Position numbers and translations under genes: made by a program
From: Flavobacterium frigidimaris
GTDB lineage: Bacteria; Bacteroidota; Bacteroidia; Flavobacteriales; Flavobacteriaceae
NCBI GenBank assembly: GCA_900129595.1
Contig: FQWG01000005.1
Location: 1-64,000, forward strand
DNA length: 64,000 bases
Direction: 5' to 3'
In this document: in pieces, positions 56,102 to 64,000 of the stretch
How the letters are laid out: each line of letters starts with the position of its first letter
Position numbering within the stretch: position 1 is the stretch's first letter
The notes under the pieces: model-generated
The model's input: the letters and a program-made list of their open reading frames with translations, nothing else
Database searches by the model: none
Told to the model about the DNA's origin: nothing

Positions 56102-59100
56102 GTGAACTTCAATCAGCTAAAAAATATAATTTCCTGTCAAAAAGATAAAATCATTTTGTCTGCTTTCGCGATCCTTTTCGGCATTCATACAGGATCAGCA
56201 CAAACTAATTTCCCGGATATCATAAAAACCAAAGAAGGAAAACTTTCTTTTACAGCTGATAATAAAGGAAATCTGATTCCCGATTTTTCTTATGCGGGTT
56301 ACATGTCTTCTGAAAAAGCAATTCCGAATCTGGACAATAAAATTTTTGTTTCAAAACAAGAAGACGATGCTACTCAAAAAATTCAGGCAGCGATAGATTA
56401 TGTAAGCAATCTTAAACCAAATAAAGCAGGTTTTCGAGGAGCAGTTCTTTTAGACAAAGGTATTTTTAAAATCAATGGAACTTTATATATTAAGAAGTCC
56501 GGCGTAGTGTTGCGTGGAAGCGGAAATACTGAAAACGGAACTGTTCTTTTAGGAACCGGATTGAAGCGGGAAGCTGTAATTCGGGTTTTAGGAATTGAGG
56601 ATAAAAAAACCGGCGAAACTTTTGAATTCAATACCTCTTATACGCCACTCGGAACAAAAACAATCCAATTAAAGAATACCTCAAAATTAAAACCATCAGA
56701 TGAAATTATCATCACAAAACCTTTAACGGCAAACTGGATTAAGGAATTGAAAATGGATGATTTTGGAGCAGAAACAGGTTGGATTGGCTGGAAAAAAGAC
56801 GATTGGGATATTTCATGGAACAGGGTTATAACTAAAATAAATGGCAATGAAGTAACATTAAATGCTCCTTTGACAATGGCCTTGGATGATGTTTACGGAA
56901 CAGCAAAAGTAACTACCTACTCATGGTCGGGACGAATTGAGCAAATCGGAATCGAAAATGTTCTAATAAAATCAACTTATGATTTGTCAAAACCAAAAGA
57001 CGAAGAACACAGATGGATTGGAATTAGTATCGAAAACACAAGAAATGCTTGGGTAAAACAAGTTAATTTCAGGCATTTTGCAGGAGGTGCAGTCTCGCTG
57101 TTAAAATCGGCGCAGCAAATTACAGTTGAAGATTGTATGGCAACGGAACCAATTTCTGAAATTGGCGGCTTTAGACGACATACTTTTTATACAGAAGGCC
57201 AACAAACTTTATTTCAACGCTGTTATTCTGAACATGGTTATCATGATTTTGCGGTAGGCGGATTTGGAACAACAGGTCCAAATGTGTTTATTCAGTGTGA
57301 ATCGTTTTTACCTTTCAATAATAGCGGAGCGATTGGCAGCTGGGCTACAGGAGTACTATTTGATGTTTCTTATGTAGACGGTCATTCTTTAAGTTATAAC
57401 AACAGAGAGCAAAACGGCAGAGGAGCAGGCTGGACGGCTGCAAATAGCGTTATTTGGGAAACGTCAGCATCTAAAATAGAATGTTATAATCCGCCAACAG
57501 CACAAAACTGGGCTTTTGGAGTTTGGGGTGGAATTATGGCTGGTGATGGTCATTGGAAAGACGTAAACAATCACATTTCGCCAAGAAGTTTATTTTACGC
57601 ACAATTAGAAAACAGATTGGATAAACTTCCTGTAGATCCTCATATTTATGACTTAGGTTCAGAACCATCTTCAAGTCCTACAGTTGAAGTAGCGCAGGAA
57701 TTAACTAAAAATTCAGTTGCTCCAAAAGAAAGTTTAGTCGAATGGATTGCCGAAGTTTCAAGATTAAATCCAATAGATACAAACGCTTCAGGACTTAAAA
57801 ATGCCAACGATTTAAAAATAAATTCAGAACAAAATAGCAGTTCAGAGAATAAAGTAGTTACAAAAAATGGCTGGCTTACTTATGACAATAAAGTAATTGC
57901 AGGAAATAGATTAGGCGTTCCCTGGTGGCGTGGAAGTCTGAGAGATAGTGATATTTCTAAGTCATTACCGGATGTTACAAGATTTGTTCCCGGAAGAACA
58001 GGAACTGGATTTACTGATAATATCAGCGAAGTAACACAATATTTGAGTACCAACAATATGGTCGCCTTAGAACATAATTACGGATTATGGTACGAGCGAA
58101 GAATGGACGATCACGAACGCGTTCGTCGTTTTGATGCTGATGTGTGGCCTCCGTTTTACGAACAGCCTTTTGCCAGAAGCGGTCAGGACTTGGCTTGGGA
58201 TCAGTTAAGTAAATATGACTTAACAAAATTCAATGATTGGTATTGGGATCGTTTAGCTCTTTTTGCTGATTTGGCTGAAGCCAAAGGACAACTGCTCGTG
58301 AACCAACAATATTTTCAGCATAACATTATAGAGGCAGGAGCGCATTGGTCAAGTTCACCATGGCGTTCAGCAAACAACATAAACAGTACAGGTTTTCCGG
58401 AACCGCCGCCTTATGCAGGAGACAAACGTATTTTTATGGCAGAACAGTTTTATGATATTACAAATCCTGTCAGAAGAAAATTGCACGAGGGTTTCATCCG
58501 AAAATCTCTGGAGAATTTTCAGGAGAACAGCAACGTAATTCAATTAACAAGTGCCGAATATACAGGACCGCTTCATTTTATGGAGTTTTGGCTGGACGAA
58601 GTTCAAAAATGGAAAGACCAAACCGGTAAAAAAGCAATTATTGGTTTAAGTGCTACAAAAGATGTTCAGGACGCTATTTTAAACGATTCAAAAAGAATCA
58701 AAACGGTAGACTTAATTGATATTCGTTATTGGTATTATAAAGAAGACGGAACAGCGTACGCACCACAAGGCGGCGTAAACTTAGCACCGAGACAACATGC
58801 CAGAAAACTAAAAACCGGAAAAGAAACAGACGATCAGGTATATCGTGCAGTTCGTGAATACCGCGAAAAATATCCTGAAAAAATAATTCTGTATTCAACA
58901 GATGGATCTTCACGATTTGGCTGGCCGGCATTAATGGCAGGAGCTTCTTTACCTAATATTCCAAAAGTTGAACTTCCACAATTTTATTCGGCTTTAGCTG
59001 ATATGAAATGGGTAGACGGAAATACGTTTTCAGACCCAGTATGGAAATTAGAAAATAAAGGAAAAAGTTATCTTTTTTATGCGAAGAACCCACAGGATAT

Positions 59101-59260
59101 TTCAATCGATTTGTCTGATTACAAAGGTACTTTCGAAGTATATGAAATTAATGCTACAAAGGGAACTTTCATTAAAAAAGCAAATATAAACGGAGGAAAA
59201 CAAGTAAGAATTCCACAAGCCGAAATCAAAGAAAAAGTACTTTTCATAGTAAAAAAATAA
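56102..59260 (+). CDS. Two-domain beta-helix plus barrel protein (DUF4955/DUF6298-like)
   Basis: 1052 residues from a GTG start. The GTG is plausible because the signal peptide (KIILSAFAILFGIHTGSAQ, residues 16-34) would be lost from any later start. Residues 60-520 look like a pectin-lyase-type beta-helix (DDATQKIQAAIDYV, GAVLLDKGIFKINGTLYIKK, RGSGNTENGTVL). After a linker, residues 595-1050 look like a TIM-barrel glycosidase-like region with ARSGQDLAWDQLSKYDLTKF, MAEQFYDITNPVRRKLHEGF and LTSAEYTGPLHFMEFWLDE. I recall the names DUF4955 and DUF6298 for such proteins. No activity is known to me. It is a good candidate for a new carbohydrate-active family. Confidence 0.65.
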   Translation: MNFNQLKNIISCQKDKIILSAFAILFGIHTGSAQTNFPDIIKTKEGKLSFTADNKGNLIPDFSYAGYMSSEKAIPNLDNKIFVSKQEDDATQKIQAAIDYVSNLKPNKAGFRGAVLLDKGIFKINGTLYIKKSGVVLRGSGNTENGTVLLGTGLKREAVIRVLGIEDKKTGETFEFNTSYTPLGTKTIQLKNTSKLKPSDEIIITKPLTANWIKELKMDDFGAETGWIGWKKDDWDISWNRVITKINGNEVTLNAPLTMALDDVYGTAKVTTYSWSGRIEQIGIENVLIKSTYDLSKPKDEEHRWIGISIENTRNAWVKQVNFRHFAGGAVSLLKSAQQITVEDCMATEPISEIGGFRRHTFYTEGQQTLFQRCYSEHGYHDFAVGGFGTTGPNVFIQCESFLPFNNSGAIGSWATGVLFDVSYVDGHSLSYNNREQNGRGAGWTAANSVIWETSASKIECYNPPTAQNWAFGVWGGIMAGDGHWKDVNNHISPRSLFYAQLENRLDKLPVDPHIYDLGSEPSSSPTVEVAQELTKNSVAPKESLVEWIAEVSRLNPIDTNASGLKNANDLKINSEQNSSSENKVVTKNGWLTYDNKVIAGNRLGVPWWRGSLRDSDISKSLPDVTRFVPGRTGTGFTDNISEVTQYLSTNNMVALEHNYGLWYERRMDDHERVRRFDADVWPPFYEQPFARSGQDLAWDQLSKYDLTKFNDWYWDRLALFADLAEAKGQLLVNQQYFQHNIIEAGAHWSSSPWRSANNINSTGFPEPPPYAGDKRIFMAEQFYDITNPVRRKLHEGFIRKSLENFQENSNVIQLTSAEYTGPLHFMEFWLDEVQKWKDQTGKKAIIGLSATKDVQDAILNDSKRIKTVDLIDIRYWYYKEDGTAYAPQGGVNLAPRQHARKLKTGKETDDQVYRAVREYREKYPEKIILYSTDGSSRFGWPALMAGASLPNIPKVELPQFYSALADMKWVDGNTFSDPVWKLENKGKSYLFYAKNPQDISIDLSDYKGTFEVYEINATKGTFIKKANINGGKQVRIPQAEIKEKVLFIVKK

Positions 59261-59271
59261 AAGAGTTGTTA

Positions 59272-59330
59272 GCCACGAATTCACGAATTATTTATAATCA
59301 TATTCAAATAAAAATCAGTGAATTCGTGGC
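59272..59330. repeat. GCCACGAATTCAC hairpin
   Basis: GCCACGAATTCAC (59272-59284) and its exact complement (59318-59330) form a 13-bp stem with a 33-base AT-rich loop, in the spacer before the GH140-like gene. ATTCGTGGCATT recurs at about 60799, after that gene. Confidence 0.75.
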
Positions 59331-59370
59331 CGACAAACACCAAAAAATATAATTTCAAAAACAAACCAAA

Positions 59371-60762
59371 ATGAATCTGAAAATTAAATATTTATACGCC
59401 CTAAGTATATGCTTTTTGTTGACAGCACAAATCGGACATTCTCAATCTAAAAGTCTGCCTCAGCTTAAAGTTTCAAAAAATCAGCATTATTTCGTAACCG
59501 GAGATGAAAAGCCATTTTTCTGGCTAGGAGATACAGGATGGCTGACATTCGGGAAATTAGACAGAGCAGGAATCGATAAATACTTTAAAGACAGAAAAGA
59601 TAAAGGTTTTAATGTAGTGCAGGTGATGGTGTTGCATACTTTGAATGTGACCAATGTTTATGGCGATATGGCTTTAATTAGCGAAGATGTTTCAAAGCCT
59701 TTGATCACCGGAGGAAATAACTTCAAGAATCCGCAAGAATACGATTATTGGGATCATGTAGATTATACTTTAGATGTGGCTCAGAAAAATGGTATTTACG
59801 TTGCGATGGTTCCGGTTTGGGGAACCAACGTTTCTAAGGGAAACAAAGTCAGCAAAGCGCAAGCTACAGAATACGCGCAGTTTTTAGCCAATCGTTATAA
59901 AAACAGAACCAACATTATCTGGTTAAACGGAGGTGATACACACGGAAATGAATTTATGGACATCTGGAACGCAATCGGAAGTACCTTAAAAACAAGTAAT
60001 CCCGATCAGTTAGTAACATTTCACCCTTTTGGCAGAACAGATTCTTCTGAAAATTATCACAATGCAAAATGGCTGGATTTCAACATGTTTCAGTCAGGAC
60101 ACCGTCGTTACGATCAGGACACTTTGCCTAATAGTTTCAAAGAAGACAACTACAAATTTGTTCAGAGAGATTTAACTTTAAAACCAATAAAACCTACACT
60201 TGACGGAGAACCGTCTTACGAAGGAATTCCGCATGGTTTACACGATACTTTACAACCAAAATGGACGGATAACGATGTAAGACGTTACGGCTATTGGTCT
60301 GTTTTTGCAGGTGCTGCAGGATATACTTATGGACACAATGCTGTAATGCAAATGTTTAGAAAAGGTGATAAGCCAGCCTACGGAAATAAAGAATTGTGGA
60401 CCTCTGCCATTAATGCGCCCGGAGCAAAACAAATGGTGCACATTAAGAAACTCATGTTAGCTTTTCCTTATTTAGAAAGAGTTCCGGATCAGTCCTTAAT
60501 TGCCAATCAAGGTGAAAAATACGATTATCTAGTGGCAACCAGAGCAAATAATTATGCACTGATTTACACATATACCGGCAGAAAAATAGCCGTGAATATG
60601 GGCAAAATTAGAGGAGATAAAATAACTGCAAGCTGGTATAATCCAAGAAACGGAAAAGAGACTAAAATCGGAATTATAGACAATACAGGAACAAAGGAAT
60701 TTCAGCCTTCAGGAGATAAAAAAGACGGTAATGACTGGGTTTTGATTTTAAGATCGAACTAG
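59371..60762 (+). CDS. GH140-like apiosidase
   Basis: 463 residues with a signal peptide (cleavage after IGHSQ, residue 25). The TIM barrel opens with KPFFWLGDTGWLTFGKLDRAG (DUF4038-type). IIWLNGGDTHGNEF has Asp189 and PTLDGEPSYEG has Glu280, plausible catalytic Asp/Glu pair positions for GH140. A small C-terminal beta domain ends GNDWVLILR. Characterised GH140 enzymes release apiose-linked side chains from rhamnogalacturonan II. It is the strongest single marker that this locus handles RG-II-type structures, although related DUF4038 proteins act on other glycans. Confidence 0.75.
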   Translation: MNLKIKYLYALSICFLLTAQIGHSQSKSLPQLKVSKNQHYFVTGDEKPFFWLGDTGWLTFGKLDRAGIDKYFKDRKDKGFNVVQVMVLHTLNVTNVYGDMALISEDVSKPLITGGNNFKNPQEYDYWDHVDYTLDVAQKNGIYVAMVPVWGTNVSKGNKVSKAQATEYAQFLANRYKNRTNIIWLNGGDTHGNEFMDIWNAIGSTLKTSNPDQLVTFHPFGRTDSSENYHNAKWLDFNMFQSGHRRYDQDTLPNSFKEDNYKFVQRDLTLKPIKPTLDGEPSYEGIPHGLHDTLQPKWTDNDVRRYGYWSVFAGAAGYTYGHNAVMQMFRKGDKPAYGNKELWTSAINAPGAKQMVHIKKLMLAFPYLERVPDQSLIANQGEKYDYLVATRANNYALIYTYTGRKIAVNMGKIRGDKITASWYNPRNGKETKIGIIDNTGTKEFQPSGDKKDGNDWVLILRSN

Positions 60763-60826
60763 TAATTAATGATAAGTAAAAAGTGATTAATCAGATTAAT
60801 TCGTGGCATTTAGCGCGTTTTAAATA

Positions 60827-60891
60827 TTTCACGCAGATTTAAGCAGCTGCTACAGATTTTTTGATTATCAATCTGCCAAATCTGCGTGAAA
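60827..60891. repeat. TTTCACGCAGATTT hairpin, perfect 14-bp stem
   Basis: TTTCACGCAGATTT (60827-60840) and AAATCTGCGTGAAA (60878-60891) are exact complements. The stem ends 15 bases before the ATG of the second GH28 gene and overlaps an in-frame GTG at 60886, an argument against that earlier start. Confidence 0.85.
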
Positions 60892-60906
60892 CCAAAAACA
60901 GAAACT

Positions 60907-62481
60907 ATGAAAATCAAAAATATATTAATAATACTCTGCTTCATAACAGGACTTAACACCGCTTTCGCAAACGACGGCTGGTTAAACATCCTAAACGAAG
61001 GAGGAAATAATAAAGGAATAAAGTGTACCCAAGCCATTCAGAATGCAGTTGAAAAAGCTTCTAAAAATGGAGGAGGAACCATCTTTTTTCCTGCCGGAGA
61101 ATATCTGACAGGCCCTATAAAACTAAAAAGCAACATCACGATTCATCTAGATTCAGGCGCACTTTTGAAATTCTCAGACAATTTTGATGATTATTTGCCT
61201 TATGTAGAAATGCGTTACGAAGGAATTGTAATGCAATCTTTTTCACCTTTATTTTATGCCAAAGATGTAGAGAACATCACCATTAAAGGAAGAGGAGTAA
61301 TCGACGGTCAGGGAAAAGCATGGTGGAATGAAGTATACCGAATTGAAACTGCAAAAGGACCAATTCCGTTAACGAAATATCAAAAAATGTGGGAAGAGCA
61401 AAACAAAGGAATTGTCTATTCTGATTATTACAAAAGAACAATTGACAAGAAATTTTTCAGACCTTCTTTCTTTCAAGCGTATAATTGTAAAAACATATTA
61501 ATCGAAGGGGTTACATTTCAGAATTCACCTTTCTGGACCATAAATCCTGAGTTTTGTGATAATGTAACGGTTACAGGAATTTCAATTTTCAATCCGCATT
61601 CACCAAATACAGACGGAATTAATCCGTCTTCTTGTAAAAATGTTCACATTTCGAATTGCCATATCAGTGTGGGCGATGATTGTATCACCATTAAATCCGG
61701 CAGAGATGCAGACGGCCGTAAATACAACCGACCAACAGAGAATGTTACAATTACCAATTGTACGATGTTAAGTGGTCACGGTGGAGTAGTTATCGGGAGC
61801 GAAATGTCGGGCGGAATTAAAAAAGTGACGATTTCAAATTGTGTTTTTGACGGAACTGACCGCGGCATCCGTATCAAAGCGGCTCGTGGTCGTGGAGGAG
61901 TTGTAGAAGATATTCGTGTCGACAATATTGTAATGAAAAACATAAAAGAAGAAGCCATTGTATTGAGCCTTTTCTATGATAAAGATACCAAAGTAGAACC
62001 CGTAACTGAGAAAACCCCTATTTTCAGAAATATTCACATGAGTAATATTACGGGTTCGAATGTAAACAAAGCGGGGCAAATTTTAGGAATTACCGAAATG
62101 CCAATTCAAAATGTTACTTTTTCCAATATTAATATGGACGGAAAAGAAGGTTTTACGGTAAGCACAGCAACAGATGTTGAATTTCATGATGTAAAAGTAA
62201 ACGCGTCAATTGGCTCTTCTTTTAAAATATCCGATTCAAAAAACATTATTTTAGACAATGTAGGTTCATCAACACCAATCAAAGGAGTTCCGGTGATCAA
62301 ACTTGATAATGTTTCGAATATGATGATCAATAATAATTTCCCGTTTAATGCAACTGACATTTTTATCGAAGCAAACGGAAAAGAAACTAAGAATGTTTTT
62401 GTAAAAAATAATGTTTTTAACAACGTTACAACAGCCGTTAAAAAAGGAGCAGCCTTAGATAAAAAAGCAATTATAGAATAA
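60907..62481 (+). CDS. GH28 polygalacturonase
   Basis: 524 residues from ATG 60907, since MKIKNILIILCFITGLNTAFA is a complete signal peptide. An in-frame GTG at 60886 would lie in the hairpin arm. All canonical GH28 motifs are intact: NTD at 234-236, DD at 257-258, GHGG with His291, and RIK at 322-324. It therefore looks like a standard polygalacturonase, in contrast to the variant GH28 encoded at 14743-16431. It hydrolyses alpha-1,4-galacturonan in the periplasm or outside the cell. It lies between the GH140-like gene and a GH43-like gene. Confidence 0.92.
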   Translation: MKIKNILIILCFITGLNTAFANDGWLNILNEGGNNKGIKCTQAIQNAVEKASKNGGGTIFFPAGEYLTGPIKLKSNITIHLDSGALLKFSDNFDDYLPYVEMRYEGIVMQSFSPLFYAKDVENITIKGRGVIDGQGKAWWNEVYRIETAKGPIPLTKYQKMWEEQNKGIVYSDYYKRTIDKKFFRPSFFQAYNCKNILIEGVTFQNSPFWTINPEFCDNVTVTGISIFNPHSPNTDGINPSSCKNVHISNCHISVGDDCITIKSGRDADGRKYNRPTENVTITNCTMLSGHGGVVIGSEMSGGIKKVTISNCVFDGTDRGIRIKAARGRGGVVEDIRVDNIVMKNIKEEAIVLSLFYDKDTKVEPVTEKTPIFRNIHMSNITGSNVNKAGQILGITEMPIQNVTFSNINMDGKEGFTVSTATDVEFHDVKVNASIGSSFKISDSKNIILDNVGSSTPIKGVPVIKLDNVSNMMINNNFPFNATDIFIEANGKETKNVFVKNNVFNNVTTAVKKGAALDKKAIIE

Positions 62482-62541
62482 AATTGATGAGTCAACTTTG
62501 TCTAGGTTCAAAACTTTGACAAAGTTTAAAAGAAACACAAC

Positions 62542-63459
62542 ATGAAAAAAATAGTCATCATCATAACCTTTTTCGTTATTGCGATTAGTTATTCGCAGAA
62601 AAAGAAAGACATTTATCTTTTTACATCGTTCAGGGAACCGGCAACAGAAGGTTTATATTTAGCCTACAGTGAAGACGGTTACAATTGGAAAGGTCTTGAA
62701 GGATCGTTTTTGAAACCCGAAATTGGTGCCAGCAAAATAATGCGTGATCCATCGATTACAAAAGGCGCAGACGGAACCTACCATATGGTTTGGACAACGG
62801 ACTGGAAAGGCGGAAACGGTTTTGGATACGCGAGTTCTAAAGATTTGATTCATTGGTCAAAACAGGAATACATTCCGGTGATGAAAAATGAACCGGAAGT
62901 AATAAACGTTTGGGCACCGGAAATTTTCTATGATGATGTCAAAAAAGAATACATTATTATTTGGGCATCTACAATTCCATTCCGATTTGAAAAAGGAGTA
63001 GAAGAAGAAAAAAACAACCACAGAATGTATTATGTGACGACCAAAGATTTTAAAACTTTCTCAGATACAAAATTATACTACGAACCAGGCTTTAGCGTAA
63101 TCGATTGTGTGATTGTAAAAAAAGGCAAAAAAGATTATGTTTTGGTTTTGAAAGACAATACAAGGCCAATGCGCAATATAAAAGTAGCTTTTGGTAAATC
63201 ACCTTTAGGACCATTCAATAAAAGTTCAGAACCCCTGACAGAGTATTTATCAGAAGGGCCAACGGTGGTAAAAGTGGGTAAAAAATGGCTGTTGTATTAC
63301 GATAATTACGGCTCAAAAAATTATAAAGCTTTGAGTACCTCAGATTTTGTTCATTTTGAAGATGTTTCCTCAAAAATAAGCCTTCCCGAAGGACACAAAC
63401 ACGGAACGATCACCACAATCTCTGAACAAGTTTTAAAAGGATTAGTTGAAAAGAAATAG
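62542..63459 (+). CDS. Secreted GH43-like beta-propeller glycosidase
   Basis: 305 residues with a signal peptide (cleavage after ISYSQ, residue 19). Five-bladed propeller with IMRDPSI (Asp69, expected pKa modulator or base), WAPEIFYDD (Glu127, expected general acid region) and LVLKDNTRPMRNI. It is short, a single domain without the C-terminal sandwich common in GH43. Arabinofuranosidase or galactosidase activity on pectin side chains is plausible. It is unlike the two longer propeller proteins at 24829 and 26634. Confidence 0.75.
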   Translation: MKKIVIIITFFVIAISYSQKKKDIYLFTSFREPATEGLYLAYSEDGYNWKGLEGSFLKPEIGASKIMRDPSITKGADGTYHMVWTTDWKGGNGFGYASSKDLIHWSKQEYIPVMKNEPEVINVWAPEIFYDDVKKEYIIIWASTIPFRFEKGVEEEKNNHRMYYVTTKDFKTFSDTKLYYEPGFSVIDCVIVKKGKKDYVLVLKDNTRPMRNIKVAFGKSPLGPFNKSSEPLTEYLSEGPTVVKVGKKWLLYYDNYGSKNYKALSTSDFVHFEDVSSKISLPEGHKHGTITTISEQVLKGLVEKK

Positions 63460-63472
63460 TTAGAAAATAAAA

Positions 63473-63532
63473 TTTCACGCAGATTTAAATTTATCTGCGA
63501 GAATCAGCCACAACTGTAGAATCTGCGTGAAA
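63473..63532. repeat. TTTCACGCAGATT hairpin, perfect 13-bp stem
   Basis: TTTCACGCAGATT (63473-63485) and AATCTGCGTGAAA (63520-63532) are exact complements. The stem lies 13 bases after a stop and 16 bases before the next ATG, the same layout as the copy at 60827. Confidence 0.85.
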
Positions 63533-63548
63533 CAAAAACATAAAAATA

Positions 63549-64000
63549 ATGATTGCTTTCCAAAACATAAAAACCAACCTCTTAACTACAGCCACAATTC
63601 TATTGATTGGTACCGCTGTACATGCACAAAACGACACCGTGCGTTATGTGGGTAAAACACTTTCAAATGTCGATTATCATCACGGTCAGTTAAGTCCGGC
63701 AATTGGAGTTCACGCTACACAAATTATGCGTGCAAGCCGCGAGCATCCTGAAAAAGCAGATGGTTTTGGCTGGACATACAATCATCAGCCAACGATGGCG
63801 TATTGGAATAATAGCTTTTATCTTCAATACCTTAGTGATCCTGCAGGAGAACATATTCCGCCAAGCCAGACATTCATCATGACTTCAAAAGATGGTGTGA
63901 GCTGGAAAATGCCAAAAGTAATTTTTCCTATTTACCACATTCCCGATGGATGGAAAAAAGAGGGAGTAGAAGGCGTTGCCAAAAACCTGGATGCCATTAT
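63549..64000 (+). CDS. Secreted sialidase/GH43-like protein, 3-prime truncated by window edge
   Basis: 150 codons are visible from ATG 63549 with no stop before the edge. The signal peptide ends near AVHAQ (residue 27). The mature start NDTVRYVGKTLSNVDYHHG is followed by GVHATQIMRASREHPEKADG, WNNSFYLQYLSDPAGEHIPP and FIMTSKDGVSWKMPKVIF. The last is a beta-propeller blade motif of the kind seen in sialidase and GH43-type folds. It belongs to the same plus-strand run of pectin genes. Family and substrate cannot be settled from the fragment. Confidence 0.7.
   Translation, partial: MIAFQNIKTNLLTTATILLIGTAVHAQNDTVRYVGKTLSNVDYHHGQLSPAIGVHATQIMRASREHPEKADGFGWTYNHQPTMAYWNNSFYLQYLSDPAGEHIPPSQTFIMTSKDGVSWKMPKVIFPIYHIPDGWKKEGVEGVAKNLDAI

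Noticed and set aside
31164..63532. CRISPR array from repeated CACGCAGATTT words
   Set aside because: Copies are kilobases apart, form inverted pairs, and are separated by genes rather than by uniform spacers.

Overview
The window looks like a chromosomal segment of a Bacteroidota, most likely Flavobacterium or a close relative. The DNA is AT-rich and leaders are A-rich without clear Shine-Dalgarno sequences. TAnnTTTG-type -7 promoter elements occur, there is a SusC/SusD pair, and many secreted polysaccharide enzymes carry short Lys-rich signal peptides ending in AQ. I see no tRNA, rRNA, CRISPR array, transposase or phage gene.

Layout. (1) 1-1924: tail of an upstream gene with a strong terminator, a small secreted basic protein, and an MBL-fold hydrolase. 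(2) 9607 down to 1947, minus strand: a compact seven-gene operon encoding a solute-binding-like protein, two CaiB/BaiF CoA-transferases, a second solute-binding-like protein, a Gfo/Idh/MocA oxidoreductase, a MaoC hydratase and a FucP-type MFS symporter. Both solute-binding proteins lack signal peptides and there is no ABC permease or ATPase. This is the most unusual unit in the window. (3) 9936-14564, plus strand, divergent from (2): SDR, FAH-family hydrolase, Zn-dependent dehydrogenase, SDR and an amidohydrolase-type lactonase. Together they match the non-phosphorylating L-fucose or L-rhamnose route to pyruvate and L-lactate, except that no sugar-acid dehydratase is present. (4) 14743-64000: a large pectin utilisation locus. 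It has two GH28 polygalacturonases, a GH141-like beta-helix protein, a Gfo/SSS-symporter pair, GH78 and GH106 rhamnosidases, a GH2 beta-galactosidase type, several five-bladed beta-propeller glycosidases, GH127, GH140, three PL1-like pectate lyases, a CE8 pectin methylesterase, a CE12 acetylesterase, a sialate-esterase-like SGNH protein, a DUF5703-like protein, a DUF3826-like protein, a DUF6298-like two-domain protein, and SusC/SusD in the middle (46093-51495). The last gene runs off the right edge.

How it fits together (inference). Outer-membrane and periplasmic enzymes de-esterify and cut homogalacturonan and rhamnogalacturonan. SusCD imports oligosaccharides and the glycosidases trim them. 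L-Fucose and/or L-rhamnose then enter through the FucP-type or SSS symporter and are oxidised by operon (3). The enzyme set (GH127, GH140, GH141, GH106, GH78, GH2) fits rhamnogalacturonan I/II side chains better than plain homogalacturonan. No regulator (hybrid two-component system, AraC, LacI, GntR or ECF sigma/anti-sigma) is encoded in the window, although a LacI-like operator is visible at 16557-16570.

The spacers between genes are full of long, near-perfect inverted repeats from a few recurring sequence families. These are a second structured layer that the genes do not explain.
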